From: Oscillospiraceae bacterium
GTDB lineage: Bacteria; Bacillota; Clostridia; Oscillospirales; Acutalibacteraceae
Assembly (NCBI GenBank): GCA_015066175.1
Contig: SVOW01000005.1
Coordinates: 62,001 to 126,000, forward strand
Direction of reading: 5' to 3'
Length of the DNA: 64,000 nucleotides
Position 1 is the stretch's first letter. Every line of letters starts with the position of its first letter. Below are positions 17,161-25,444 of this stretch, one piece after another. Position numbers and translations under genes: made by a program. The notes below the pieces were generated by a model that worked only from the letters and a program-made list of their open reading frames with translations, was not told the DNA's origin and ran no database searches.

Positions 17161-19434
17161 GTGAGCAATACGAAAAAGATTGTTTCATTCGTGTTGTGTG
17201 TGGTTGTTATTATGAGTTTCGCTTTGCCCTGTTTTGCACAGGAAAAAGAGCATAAACCTTTGATTGTTGACACAATATACGAAACCGCAGATGTTGTTAT
17301 TGCCGACATTGTAGCAACTGAAGCGCCGTATAATGCAGACAATTCAGGCAAAGCAGATTCAACTGCCGCAATTCAGAAAGCCATTGACGATTGTGCAGCA
17401 AATGGTGGCGGCACTGTTTTTCTCCCTGCAGGGAAATACAGGCTTACGGGAAATATTTATATCCGTCAGTTTGTGACACTCCGTGGTGATTATCAGGACC
17501 CTGATGTTGGTAAAGAATACGGCACGATAATAATTGCCGATGTTGAAAGCAAGGATGTGATGACACCCGGTCTTATCACAGTCGGTGCAAGTGCAGGTGC
17601 AGTGGGTCTTACAGTGTGGTATCCAAATCAGGATATCAATAATGTAAAACCATATCCTTTCACTTTTTATGTTAAGGGTAATGAAGATTATATGCTTCAC
17701 ACAATCAAGGATTGCACTCTCATCAATTCTTACAGAGGTATTGGCGCAAGTGCAGAATGTGAAAACGGTATTTACGAATGTCACGAAATGCTCACTATTG
17801 AAAACGTGAAAGGCACTTGTCTGTTTGAAGGTCTTAATTCCTACAACTCTGCCGATGTTGACACAATAAAAACGCTTTATATTGACAATAAATATTGGGC
17901 GCAGGCAGGGGAAGAATTTAACGCTCCTGATGAAAAAGCTATTGATGAATACACACGCAAAAACGGTTGCGGCTTTGTTATAGGCGACCTTGAATGGCCG
18001 CAATTTGCTGATGTAAAAATATCTGATATGCAGTATGGTATGATTTTCAGGAAACCTATGCGTTATTCTTATAGCGGAATTTTTACTGATTTGTACATAA
18101 CAGATTGCGACTACGGCATATACGCACCTGAAGATATTATTGTACACCGCGGTTTATCATGGGGCACAGGCATTGTAAACGGTGTTATTGAGGGCGAAAA
18201 ATATGCAATCTATCATCCCGGCAACACAGCGATGCTATTGACGAATGTTCAGATTGAGGGCAAAACAAAAGGGTCAAATATAAGAAGTTATAAAACAGAC
18301 ACTTCTTCTTTTGCTCCTGAATATAATCGCACATATAACAAAGTGGAAAGTTTTCTGTATGTAGTTGATGCAGATAAATCAGGCAAGACAGATGCATCTT
18401 CTGCAGTTCAGGAAAAACTTGATGAAGCGGCTGTAACAGGCGGTATTGTTTATCTGCCTGCAGGTCTTTACAGATTTGACGGTCCGATAAAAATCCCTGC
18501 AGGAGTTGAACTGCGCGGTTCATCTTCCGTTGCAACAAGATGTCAGCGTGATAACAGTGCAGGCACGCTTATAATTTCTTACTACGGCTATGATAAATCA
18601 AGTGAACCCCTTGTTACACTTGATGGTGATAATGCAGGGCTCAACGGCATAAGAATTGACTATGCACTCAACGGTCCTGTTGATAACAGCGGTAAATATG
18701 CTGAAACTTCGCCTGTTGTTTACAGTAGTGCAGATGATATTTACATAACAAATTGTTATATTACACTTGCAAGCTGCGGAATAAAGCTTGAAAATGTTGA
18801 AAACGCATTCATCAAAAAAATTGTAGGCTGCTGCTACGAATCAATGTTTGATTTTGAAAATTGCAGCAATGTTTTTGTTGAAGGTTGTCTGCAGAATGCA
18901 AACACATTGCCGAGAAACGGCTTTGCAAAGTTTGATATTCCCGAACTCAGCAACCGTATCACAGAAGATAAACTTTTTGATTATGTGTTTATTCCTATCA
19001 CAAGAATTCACACTGATTTCATAAAGCTTGTTTCCTGCAAAGAAGTAACTGTTTTCAACACGTTTATCTACGGCGGAAAAACTTTCCTTAATTCAGTAGA
19101 CAGCGATGTGCTTCTTATAAACGTAGGTCTTGACGGCTCATCAAAGACAGAATACGGCTACATTCTTTCGGGAGGGGAAGTCAATCTCATCAACTCGATG
19201 CGTTCAACATCAGACGGTAAGTCAGGCTACAATTTCTATACAATAGAGAACAACACAAAGTTCAGGTCATATAACAGTCAGGTTGTTGATTTGCTTTACA
19301 GAGAACATCTTGTCCTTGAAAACATCAGCAAGGAAGATTTGTTACCGGGAGAAAAAATTTATTACAGTTTTTCTTTCTTCTATAAGGTGCAGAGATATCT
19401 TGGCAACCTTTATGTAAAAACAAAACAGGGATAA
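17161..19434 (+). CDS. Secreted protein with two pectate-lyase-fold (beta-helix) units
   Basis: 757 residues if started at GTG 17161. A signal peptide (KIVSFVLCVVVIMSFALPCF) is followed by two copies of the Pectate_lyase_3 type start: DNSGKADSTAAIQKAIDDC...GTVFLPAGKYRLTG near residue 60 and DKSGKTDASSAVQEKLDEA...GIVYLPAGLYRFDG near residue 405, each leading into right-handed beta-helix strands. Such proteins bind or cut pectin or other polyanionic glycans; no catalytic set could be confirmed. The start is abnormal: the ribosome site GAGGTG (17158-17163) points to position 17170, where the codon is ACG, while GTG 17161 lies inside that site. An LRR protein follows 30 bases downstream. Confidence 0.8.
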   Translation: MSNTKKIVSFVLCVVVIMSFALPCFAQEKEHKPLIVDTIYETADVVIADIVATEAPYNADNSGKADSTAAIQKAIDDCAANGGGTVFLPAGKYRLTGNIYIRQFVTLRGDYQDPDVGKEYGTIIIADVESKDVMTPGLITVGASAGAVGLTVWYPNQDINNVKPYPFTFYVKGNEDYMLHTIKDCTLINSYRGIGASAECENGIYECHEMLTIENVKGTCLFEGLNSYNSADVDTIKTLYIDNKYWAQAGEEFNAPDEKAIDEYTRKNGCGFVIGDLEWPQFADVKISDMQYGMIFRKPMRYSYSGIFTDLYITDCDYGIYAPEDIIVHRGLSWGTGIVNGVIEGEKYAIYHPGNTAMLLTNVQIEGKTKGSNIRSYKTDTSSFAPEYNRTYNKVESFLYVVDADKSGKTDASSAVQEKLDEAAVTGGIVYLPAGLYRFDGPIKIPAGVELRGSSSVATRCQRDNSAGTLIISYYGYDKSSEPLVTLDGDNAGLNGIRIDYALNGPVDNSGKYAETSPVVYSSADDIYITNCYITLASCGIKLENVENAFIKKIVGCCYESMFDFENCSNVFVEGCLQNANTLPRNGFAKFDIPELSNRITEDKLFDYVFIPITRIHTDFIKLVSCKEVTVFNTFIYGGKTFLNSVDSDVLLINVGLDGSSKTEYGYILSGGEVNLINSMRSTSDGKSGYNFYTIENNTKFRSYNSQVVDLLYREHLVLENISKEDLLPGEKIYYSFSFFYKVQRYLGNLYVKTKQG

Positions 19435-19464
19435 TATATCAAAAAATTATAAAGGAGAATTATT

Positions 19465-21165
19465 ATGAAAAAATTGTTGGCAGTTTTATTGGCTCTTCTT
19501 ATGGTAGTTCCTTTTTTCTCAATGCAGACTTTTGCGTTGGATATTGAAATCTGGGGCGAAGAAGACGAATGGTTAGGAGATTTCGTAGAATTCGAAAAAG
19601 ACGGCATTATTTATTGGGGCGTTGAAGAGGACGAAGTTTATGTTTTTGGATATTCAGCGGAAGTTGAAGAAGGCGAAACAGAAGAACTTGTGATTCCTTC
19701 AAAGGTTAAAGACGGCAGAACAAAGTACACCGTAACAGGTATTATGGAAGATGCTTTTGCTGAATCACATTATTCAAAAATTACTTTGCCTGATTCAATA
19801 GAATACATCGGCTCGTACGCATTCTGGGGTTCAGCAATGCTTGAAGAAGTTGTAATTCCCGATACTTGTGAATTTGAAGGCTTCGGTCTTGATGTTTTTA
19901 CAGGTGCACCTGCTGAAAGCAAATTTTTTGAAAAAGATGTAAATGTAATCGGTAAAAATGTGCTCTACTCTTATATAGGCAATAAAAAATCGTTTGAAAT
20001 TCCCGAAAACGTTACAATCCTTGCTCCTGCATGTTTTATGTTTTCAGGAATTGAAAAAGTAACTTTCAATGAAAGTATTACAGAAATTCCCGATTTTGCA
20101 TTCTGCGGTTGCAGCAATCTTAAAGAATTTGCAGTGCCCGACACAGTTTCTTATATCGGTGAAGCAGCTTTCAAAGATTGCATAAACCTTAAAAAAGTAA
20201 CTCTCGGCAAAGAAGTGTCTTATCTTGGACTTGGTTGCTTTGCAAATACAAAAATTGAAACACTTCATCTGGGTAAATTTGTTGAGTATGCAGATGGCGC
20301 ATTTATGAATTGCCCCAATCTTAAAGAAGTAACAGTTGATAAAAACAACGAAGTTTTCTACACAGACAAAAACGCACTTTATTCTGTTTTTGAATGGTAT
20401 GATGACTATGAAGAAATTGAATACAGAGAAGATTCTCTTGTTTACTATTTCGGCAAAAACACTGCTGAAAGCTTTACTGTAAGCAAAAATGTAAACTACA
20501 TCAGTGATTATGCATTCTATAACTGTAAGACACTCAAACACATTAATATGCCTGACGTATTCTTCATTGGTGCTAAAGCTTTTGCAAACAGCTCGCTTGA
20601 AAGCTTTGACCTTAAAACAGAATACAGCGATTGTTTTGTTGGTCAGGCTGCATTCAACAACTGTAAAAACTTAAAAAAAGCAGACCTTACACACGCTGAC
20701 ACAATTGATTATGCTGCTTTTGAAAACTGCACAAGCCTTAAAGATGTCACATTCAATGAATATGTTTCACTTATAGATGGCCTTGCTTTCAGCAATACTG
20801 CACTTGAATCAGTTGAAATTTACGGCGACGAAAGCTACATCGGCGAAGATGTTTTTAAAGGATGTAAAAACCTTAAAACAGTAGTTTTCGGTGATGGCGT
20901 ATGGTGGATTGATTCAAACGTTATCCGTGATTGCGAAAAAATTGAAACAGTTTACCTTTCAAAAACTATTGAAGAATTCGGCGAAAATGCATTCCAGAAT
21001 TGTGAACACGTAAAATTCCAGTTAATCAAAGGCTCTGATGCATATGATTACATCAAAGACCTTGACTATGATTTTGAAGTTGTAGGCAGACTTTCTTTCT
21101 TTGAAATGATATCAAAATTCTTCAGAAATCTTATAGAAACTATTTTCGGTTGGTTCTATTGGTAA
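19465..21165 (+). CDS. Secreted BspA-like leucine-rich repeat protein
   Basis: 566 residues with ribosome site AAAGGAG. After a signal peptide (residues 1-21) there are about a dozen LRR_5/BspA-type repeats with the consensus IgeyAFxnCxnLkkvtlp, for example FCGCSNLKEFAVPDTVSYIG and FKDCINLKKVTLGKEVSYLG. These repeats usually mediate binding to host or fibre surfaces. The end is a hydrophobic aromatic tail (FFEMISKFFRNLIETIFGWF) with no LPxTG or membrane anchor, similar in style to the end of the EEP protein at 692. It is probably in one operon with the beta-helix protein and ends at a strong terminator. Confidence 0.88.
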   Translation: MKKLLAVLLALLMVVPFFSMQTFALDIEIWGEEDEWLGDFVEFEKDGIIYWGVEEDEVYVFGYSAEVEEGETEELVIPSKVKDGRTKYTVTGIMEDAFAESHYSKITLPDSIEYIGSYAFWGSAMLEEVVIPDTCEFEGFGLDVFTGAPAESKFFEKDVNVIGKNVLYSYIGNKKSFEIPENVTILAPACFMFSGIEKVTFNESITEIPDFAFCGCSNLKEFAVPDTVSYIGEAAFKDCINLKKVTLGKEVSYLGLGCFANTKIETLHLGKFVEYADGAFMNCPNLKEVTVDKNNEVFYTDKNALYSVFEWYDDYEEIEYREDSLVYYFGKNTAESFTVSKNVNYISDYAFYNCKTLKHINMPDVFFIGAKAFANSSLESFDLKTEYSDCFVGQAAFNNCKNLKKADLTHADTIDYAAFENCTSLKDVTFNEYVSLIDGLAFSNTALESVEIYGDESYIGEDVFKGCKNLKTVVFGDGVWWIDSNVIRDCEKIETVYLSKTIEEFGENAFQNCEHVKFQLIKGSDAYDYIKDLDYDFEVVGRLSFFEMISKFFRNLIETIFGWFYW

Positions 21166-21180
21166 AATTTATAAAACAAA

Positions 21181-21212
21181 AAACTCGTAAGGCAAAGCCT
21201 TACGAGTTTTTT
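21181..21212. terminator. Bidirectional terminator between the LRR gene and pduL
   Basis: Perfect 13-bp stem (21181-21193 with 21197-21209), loop AAA, T run on the right and A run on the left; it serves both convergent genes. Confidence 0.9.
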
Positions 21213-21230
21213 ATGTAGATTGTATTTAAA

Positions 21231-21809
21231 TCAGTCTGTGATGATTTCGCCCTGGAGACCGGGAGTTGCAAATGCAGCGTTTGATTCGTCTGTATCAATG
21301 TGCATTGCAAGAGCGTAAGAGGGGCTTACTCTGCAGATAACGTCGCCGAAAATAAGTGTTCTGCCTTCTGATTCGATTTTAACAGAAACAACCTGTTTGT
21401 CTTCGAGGCCATAGTTTGCAGCGTCTTCGGGAGTGCAGTGGATGTGACGTTTTGCAACGATTGCACCTTCGCCGAGTTCAACTTCGCCTTTAGGACCAAC
21501 AAGTTTGCAAGCACCTGAAGCAGCTGTGTCGCCTGATTCACGGCAGGGAGCAACAACGCCGATTGAACGTGCGTCAGAAGCTGAAAGTTCAACCTGTGTA
21601 GCAGGACGTGTAGGACCAAGGATTGAAACAGCAGGGAATGAGCCTTTGGGGCCGATAACCTGAACTCTTTCTTCACAAGCAAACTGACCGGGCTGAGAAA
21701 GGTCTTTTTTCTTTGTGAGTTCATATCCTTCGCCGAAAAGTGTTGCAAGGTCTTCAGCGCTTACGTGTACGTGACGAGCAGATGTTTCAACTAAAACTAA
21801 CTTTTTCAT
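21231..21809 (-). CDS. pduL: Phosphate propanoyltransferase (PduL-type phosphotransacylase)
   Basis: 192 residues, full length. The zinc-binding and catalytic features of PduL are present: SARHVHVS near residue 11, AKRHIHC near residue 118, and ALAMHIDTDESNAA near the end. The enzyme swaps phosphate and CoA on acetyl or propionyl groups, a substitute for Pta in acetate or propionate formation. There is no N-terminal encapsulation helix and no microcompartment gene nearby, so it probably works free in the cytoplasm in fermentation. It is transcribed alone from a good promoter. Confidence 0.93.
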   Translation of the reverse strand: MKKLVLVETSARHVHVSAEDLATLFGEGYELTKKKDLSQPGQFACEERVQVIGPKGSFPAVSILGPTRPATQVELSASDARSIGVVAPCRESGDTAASGACKLVGPKGEVELGEGAIVAKRHIHCTPEDAANYGLEDKQVVSVKIESEGRTLIFGDVICRVSPSYALAMHIDTDESNAAFATPGLQGEIITD

Positions 21810-21842
21810 TTGAATATTCCTCCAAAAAATTATTACTCACAT

Positions 21843-21871
21843 ATTATACTACTACCAAAAAATTTTTTCAA
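21843..21871 (-). promoter_or_regulatory. Sigma-A type promoter of pduL
   Basis: Minus strand TTGAAA (21871-21866), 17-base spacer, TATAAT (21848-21843), ending about 30 bases before the start codon. Confidence 0.75.
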
Positions 21872-21949
21872 GAATATTGATGAAAAATATAATAATCTGT
21901 GATATAATTCAAAATAGAACGAAATATGTTAGAAAATATGTGTATTTGA

Positions 21950-22085
21950 TTATATTTTATCGTTGCACTGGCTGTATCGTAGGGGATGGGTTTCCCGTCC
22001 CGTCATAAATATGTTGAAAATCTACGGGCATCGAACGACGTCCCTACGATATTAAAATTAAACACACATATAATTACAATTTATC
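21950..22085. repeat. Inverted-repeat intergenic element, copy C
   Basis: It has the left arm ATCGTAGGGG (from 21976) and right arm CCCTACGAT (22042-22050) followed by ATTAAAATT and the AT-rich end AATTACAATTTATC, as in copies A and B. The interior has other hairpins (GGGATGGG/CCCGTCCC type). The right end runs up to the ribosome site of the next gene. Confidence 0.75.
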
Positions 22086-22095
22086 GGAAGGACGG

Positions 22096-22674
22096 ATGTT
22101 TATGTATACAAATTGGGAAGAATTAAAACAGGAATGCATGCTTTGCAATAAATGTGAGCTCGGCAAAACAAGAACAAACCTTGTTTTCGGCAAAGGAAAT
22201 GAAAACGCAGAAGTTATGTTTATAGGCGAAGGACCCGGCGAAAATGAAGATTTGCAAGGTGAGCCTTTTGTAGGAAGAAGCGGCAAACTTCTTGATTCAA
22301 TGCTTGCATGCATCGACCTTGACAGAAACAAAAATATTTATATTGCCAATATGGTCAAATGCAGACCGCCCAAAAACCGCGATCCGTTGCCTGCAGAGCA
22401 GGATATCTGCATAAATTGGTTAAGAGAACAGGTAAGATTAATGCGACCGAAAATTATTGTTTGTCTCGGCAGAATCTCCGCACAGAGACTTATTTCTCCT
22501 GATTTCAAGGTAACACAGCAGCATGGCCAGTTCATTGATAAAAAAGGAACGCTGTTTATGGGCACATTTCACCCTGCTGCACTTCTTCGTAATCCGAACA
22601 ATAAACCTGCCGCTTTCGATGATTTTATGGCATTGCGTGATAAAATAAACGAAATCTGCGAAAGGACATATTGA
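22096..22674 (+). CDS. Family 4 (Fe-S) uracil-DNA glycosylase
   Basis: 192 residues from ATG 22096; ATG 22102 is equally possible given the position of GGAAGG. Motif A is GEGPGENED, the HPAALLRNP motif is near the C terminus, and four Cys (CNKC near residue 18 and the pair bracketing [15 protein letters not shown]) match the 4Fe-4S ligands of family 4 UDG. It removes uracil from DNA after cytosine deamination. It is followed 46 bases later by a DUF308 protein and then rimM-trmD, with a repeat element directly upstream. Confidence 0.92.
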   Translation: MFMYTNWEELKQECMLCNKCELGKTRTNLVFGKGNENAEVMFIGEGPGENEDLQGEPFVGRSGKLLDSMLACIDLDRNKNIYIANMVKCRPPKNRDPLPAEQDICINWLREQVRLMRPKIIVCLGRISAQRLISPDFKVTQQHGQFIDKKGTLFMGTFHPAALLRNPNNKPAAFDDFMALRDKINEICERTY

Positions 22675-22720
22675 TTCTGCTTTGTTCTTTGCAGTATGAA
22701 ATTTACAGAAAGGTAATTTT

Positions 22721-23323
22721 ATGAAAGATTTTTTTAAAAATATACAACGCAACACTATTCTCACTTTTGCAGGATTTGTGCTGCTTGGCATTTTATTGAT
22801 AATTTTTCCTGATATAATTGCAAATGTTGCAGGATATATCATAGGTGCAGTTTTAATCGGCTTTGGTGTAACGAAAATTATTTCTTATTTCAGACCTGAC
22901 GGAGTAAGAACAGGTGTTTTCGGTATGGTTATCGGCATAATTTCTTCATTGGTCGGAATTTACATTATAAGCAGACCTGATGTTGTCGCAAATTTTTTTG
23001 TCAGCGTTTTTGGTGTGATAATTCTTATTAACGGAGCTGTGAAAACCCGCAATGCTATGAATCTGAAACGTGCAGGAATCAGTAATTGGTGGAGTGCTTT
23101 GATTCCGGGCGTGATAAGTTTGCTTCTCGGCATTATTTTTGTGATAAGTCCTGATATTGCACACGATATTATGATGCGCCTGCTTGGCGGTGTGCTTATT
23201 TTTGAAGGGATTTCTGATTTGTGGACAATTTTAGCCTTTTCAGCACAACGTAAAAAGAATGAAAAACGCAAAAATGAAATTGAAGGCGAATATACGATTA
23301 TTGATTCGGAGGATGTTGACTGA
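22721..23323 (+). CDS. DUF308 (HdeD-like) membrane protein
   Basis: 200 residues with six membrane segments in three pairs, each with a loop of the type FPDIIANVAGYIIGA, SRPDVVANFFVSVFG or SPDIAHDIMMRLLGG. This triple repeat is the DUF308/HdeD hallmark. The C terminus is cytoplasmic and charged (QRKKNEKRKNEIEGE). Function is not established; HdeD in enterobacteria is linked to acid resistance. Its stop overlaps the rimM start (TGATG), so it is translationally coupled to ribosome maturation genes. Confidence 0.85.
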   Translation: MKDFFKNIQRNTILTFAGFVLLGILLIIFPDIIANVAGYIIGAVLIGFGVTKIISYFRPDGVRTGVFGMVIGIISSLVGIYIISRPDVVANFFVSVFGVIILINGAVKTRNAMNLKRAGISNWWSALIPGVISLLLGIIFVISPDIAHDIMMRLLGGVLIFEGISDLWTILAFSAQRKKNEKRKNEIEGEYTIIDSEDVD

Positions 23324-23841
23324 TGAAAAAAGATTATCTTGAGGTCGGCGAAGTTGTGGGCACTCACGGTGTGCGTGGCGAAATGCGCGTTAATCCCTGG
23401 TGTGATGCACCGTCTTTTCTTAAAAAATTCAAAAAACTTTATCTTGATGAAAAGGGCACAAAAAGCCTTGATATAAAGTCAGCAAGAGAGCACGGAAACG
23501 TGGCACTTATCACAGTTGACGGCGTTGACACAGTTGAAAAAGCGCAGGCAATGCGTGGCAAAGTGCTTTATATAAAACGTGACGATGCCAAATTGCAGAA
23601 AGGCAACTATTTTATTGCAGAATTATTTGACTGCACTGTTTATGATGCAGACGATGAAAGTATAATTTACGGCGTTATCACTGATGTCAGCGAAACAGGT
23701 GCAAACGATGTGTGGCACATCACAAAAGATGATAAAGAATACCTTATCCCTGCAATAAAAGACGTTGTTATCAGCGTTGATGTGGAAGAAGGAGTAGTTA
23801 AAATACGTCCGCTGAAAGGAATTTTTGACGATGAGAATTGA
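23323..23841 (+). CDS. rimM: Ribosome maturation factor RimM
   Basis: 172 residues, normal length. It opens with the RimM pattern LEVGEVVGTHGVRGEMRV; the C-terminal PRC-barrel has HITKDDKEYLIPAIKDVV. RimM binds S19 and helps assemble the head of the 30S subunit. Its last bases overlap trmD by 11, the common rimM-trmD coupling. Unlike the usual arrangement it is not next to ffh-rpsP-khpA, which lies 3.3 kb downstream. Confidence 0.96.
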   Translation: MKKDYLEVGEVVGTHGVRGEMRVNPWCDAPSFLKKFKKLYLDEKGTKSLDIKSAREHGNVALITVDGVDTVEKAQAMRGKVLYIKRDDAKLQKGNYFIAELFDCTVYDADDESIIYGVITDVSETGANDVWHITKDDKEYLIPAIKDVVISVDVEEGVVKIRPLKGIFDDEN

Positions 23842-24568
23842 CATAATGACTCTTTTTCCTGAAATGTGCGAAAGTGTTTTATCTTCAAGCATTCTGGGCA
23901 GAGCGAGAGAAAACGGATATGTTGAAATAAACTGCCATAATATCCGCGATTACACTCTTGATAAGCATAACCGTGTTGATGATTCGCCTTATGGTGGCGG
24001 AATGGGTATGATTATGCAGACACAGCCTATTAACGATTGTTTTAATCATATCTGTGAAGAAACAGGGGAGAAGCCTTATCTGATTTATATGTCACCGCAG
24101 GGTAATGTGCTTACTCAGGAGAAAGTGAAAGAACTTTCAAAAATGAAAAATATCACACTTCTATGCGGTCACTATGAAGGCGTTGACGAAAGAATTATTG
24201 AAGAAATTGTTGATGAAGAAATTTCAATCGGCGACTATGTGCTCACAGGCGGAGAATTGCCGGCCCTTGTGCTTGCTGACAGCGTTTCAAGAATGATTCC
24301 CGGCGTGCTTTCAGATAACGAATGTTTTGAAGATGAAAGCCATTATTCAGGACTTCTTGAATATCCTCAATATACAAGACCTTTTGAATGGCACGGCAAG
24401 GTTGTTCCCGACATTCTTCTTTCAGGTCATCACGCAAACATAGAGAAATGGCGTCACGAGCAGGCGCTTGAAAGAACGCTGAGGAAACGCCCTGATATGA
24501 TAGAAAAAGCAGATTTATCAGATAAAGATAAAAAATATATTGCCAAACTGAAAGAGGCGAAAGAATAA
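23831..24568 (+). CDS. trmD: tRNA (guanine-N1-)-methyltransferase TrmD
   Basis: 245 residues from ATG 23831, with AAAGGA about ten bases upstream; the in-frame TTG six bases earlier is less likely. It contains DIMTLFPEM, SPYGGGMGMIMQ and the trefoil-knot motif IGDYVLTGGELPALVL that binds S-adenosylmethionine. It methylates G37 of tRNAs to keep the reading frame. It overlaps rimM by 11 bases and the next gene by one base (TAATG). Confidence 0.97.
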   Translation: MRIDIMTLFPEMCESVLSSSILGRARENGYVEINCHNIRDYTLDKHNRVDDSPYGGGMGMIMQTQPINDCFNHICEETGEKPYLIYMSPQGNVLTQEKVKELSKMKNITLLCGHYEGVDERIIEEIVDEEISIGDYVLTGGELPALVLADSVSRMIPGVLSDNECFEDESHYSGLLEYPQYTRPFEWHGKVVPDILLSGHHANIEKWRHEQALERTLRKRPDMIEKADLSDKDKKYIAKLKEAKE

Positions 24569-25308
24569 TGTTTTTCCATGAAAAAACCTATGATATAGAC
24601 GAACTTGTCCGTTATAACACTCACATTCACACTCATTTTTCAGGTTGTGCGAAGCCTGAAATGCAGGTGAAAGATATTGTAAAAACTGCAGAAGAAGCGG
24701 GACTCAAACTTATTGCTCTTACAGACCATGATACTGCTGACAAGCCGAATATCGTTGCAGATTTCCGCAAACAGATTTTATCAGAGCTTGAAGAATCAAA
24801 GGTAAAAGTTTTAGTTGGTGCAGAGCTTTCCTGCTGCGGAATCGGAAAGTTTGTAAACGATATTTCCTGCGATGAGCAGATGGATTACAAACTTTATACA
24901 ATGAACCATTTTCATGTTCGTTGCTGGGACCAGCCTGAAGACAAAACACCTCGTGGATTTGCAGTGCAGATGCTTAAAATGGCAGAAAGCGTAGTGAATC
25001 TGCGTCAGGCAGATTGTTTTGCACATCCTTTCCATGCAGGTTATATACATAATTTTGATGACCCTCACGAAGTAACAAGAGCATATAAAGATAACGAGCT
25101 TGGCGACATAATGGAAAAGGCGAACAATAAACAGATTGCGTGGGAATTGAATACAGGGGCAGTTATGTCAGACCCTGAATTTTACCACAGATATTTTCAG
25201 ATAGGCAAAGAAATCGGCTGCGTTTTCAACATCGGCACCGATGCCCATCGTCTTTGTGCTGTCGATTCAACACAGTTTGCAGAAAAACTCAAAGAAATTT
25301 TATATTGA
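24568..25308 (+). CDS. PHP-domain phosphoesterase
   Basis: 246 residues. The metal-binding PHP motifs are THIHTHFSG near residue 18, ALTDHDT near residue 51, a middle AHPFHAG near residue 153 and GTDAHR near the C terminus. PHP proteins hydrolyse phosphoesters; stand-alone ones include histidinol phosphatases and RNase AM/TrpH-type 3'-5' exonucleases. It is coupled by a one-base overlap to trmD, which could hint at an RNA-related role (inference only). Its mRNA ends in a hairpin region shared with the next, convergent gene. Confidence 0.88.
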   Translation: MFFHEKTYDIDELVRYNTHIHTHFSGCAKPEMQVKDIVKTAEEAGLKLIALTDHDTADKPNIVADFRKQILSELEESKVKVLVGAELSCCGIGKFVNDISCDEQMDYKLYTMNHFHVRCWDQPEDKTPRGFAVQMLKMAESVVNLRQADCFAHPFHAGYIHNFDDPHEVTRAYKDNELGDIMEKANNKQIAWELNTGAVMSDPEFYHRYFQIGKEIGCVFNIGTDAHRLCAVDSTQFAEKLKEILY

Positions 25309-25362
25309 CCGATTTTGTATAATTTATAATTTACCTTTAATATTTTCAAAAGTGTCACAAAA

Positions 25363-25409
25363 ACACCGCCGTGTCATTCTCGAACGTTAGTGAAGAATCA
25401 CGGCGGTGT
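25363..25409 (-). terminator. Long hairpin terminator for the YD-repeat-like gene
   Basis: Perfect 11-bp GC-rich stem (25363-25373 with 25399-25409) with an inner ATTCT/AGAAT pairing and AACGTT in the loop. On the minus strand it is followed by five Ts, so it ends the minus-strand gene; on the plus strand the tail is poor. Confidence 0.75.
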
Positions 25410-25444
25410 AGTGTTTGGAAATATTTTCTTATTTTGTTTAGGTG

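Noticed and set aside
17359..18147. 262-residue open frame on the minus strand
   Set aside because: It lies wholly inside the beta-helix gene, has no ribosome site or recognisable domain, and its composition is that of an antisense shadow.
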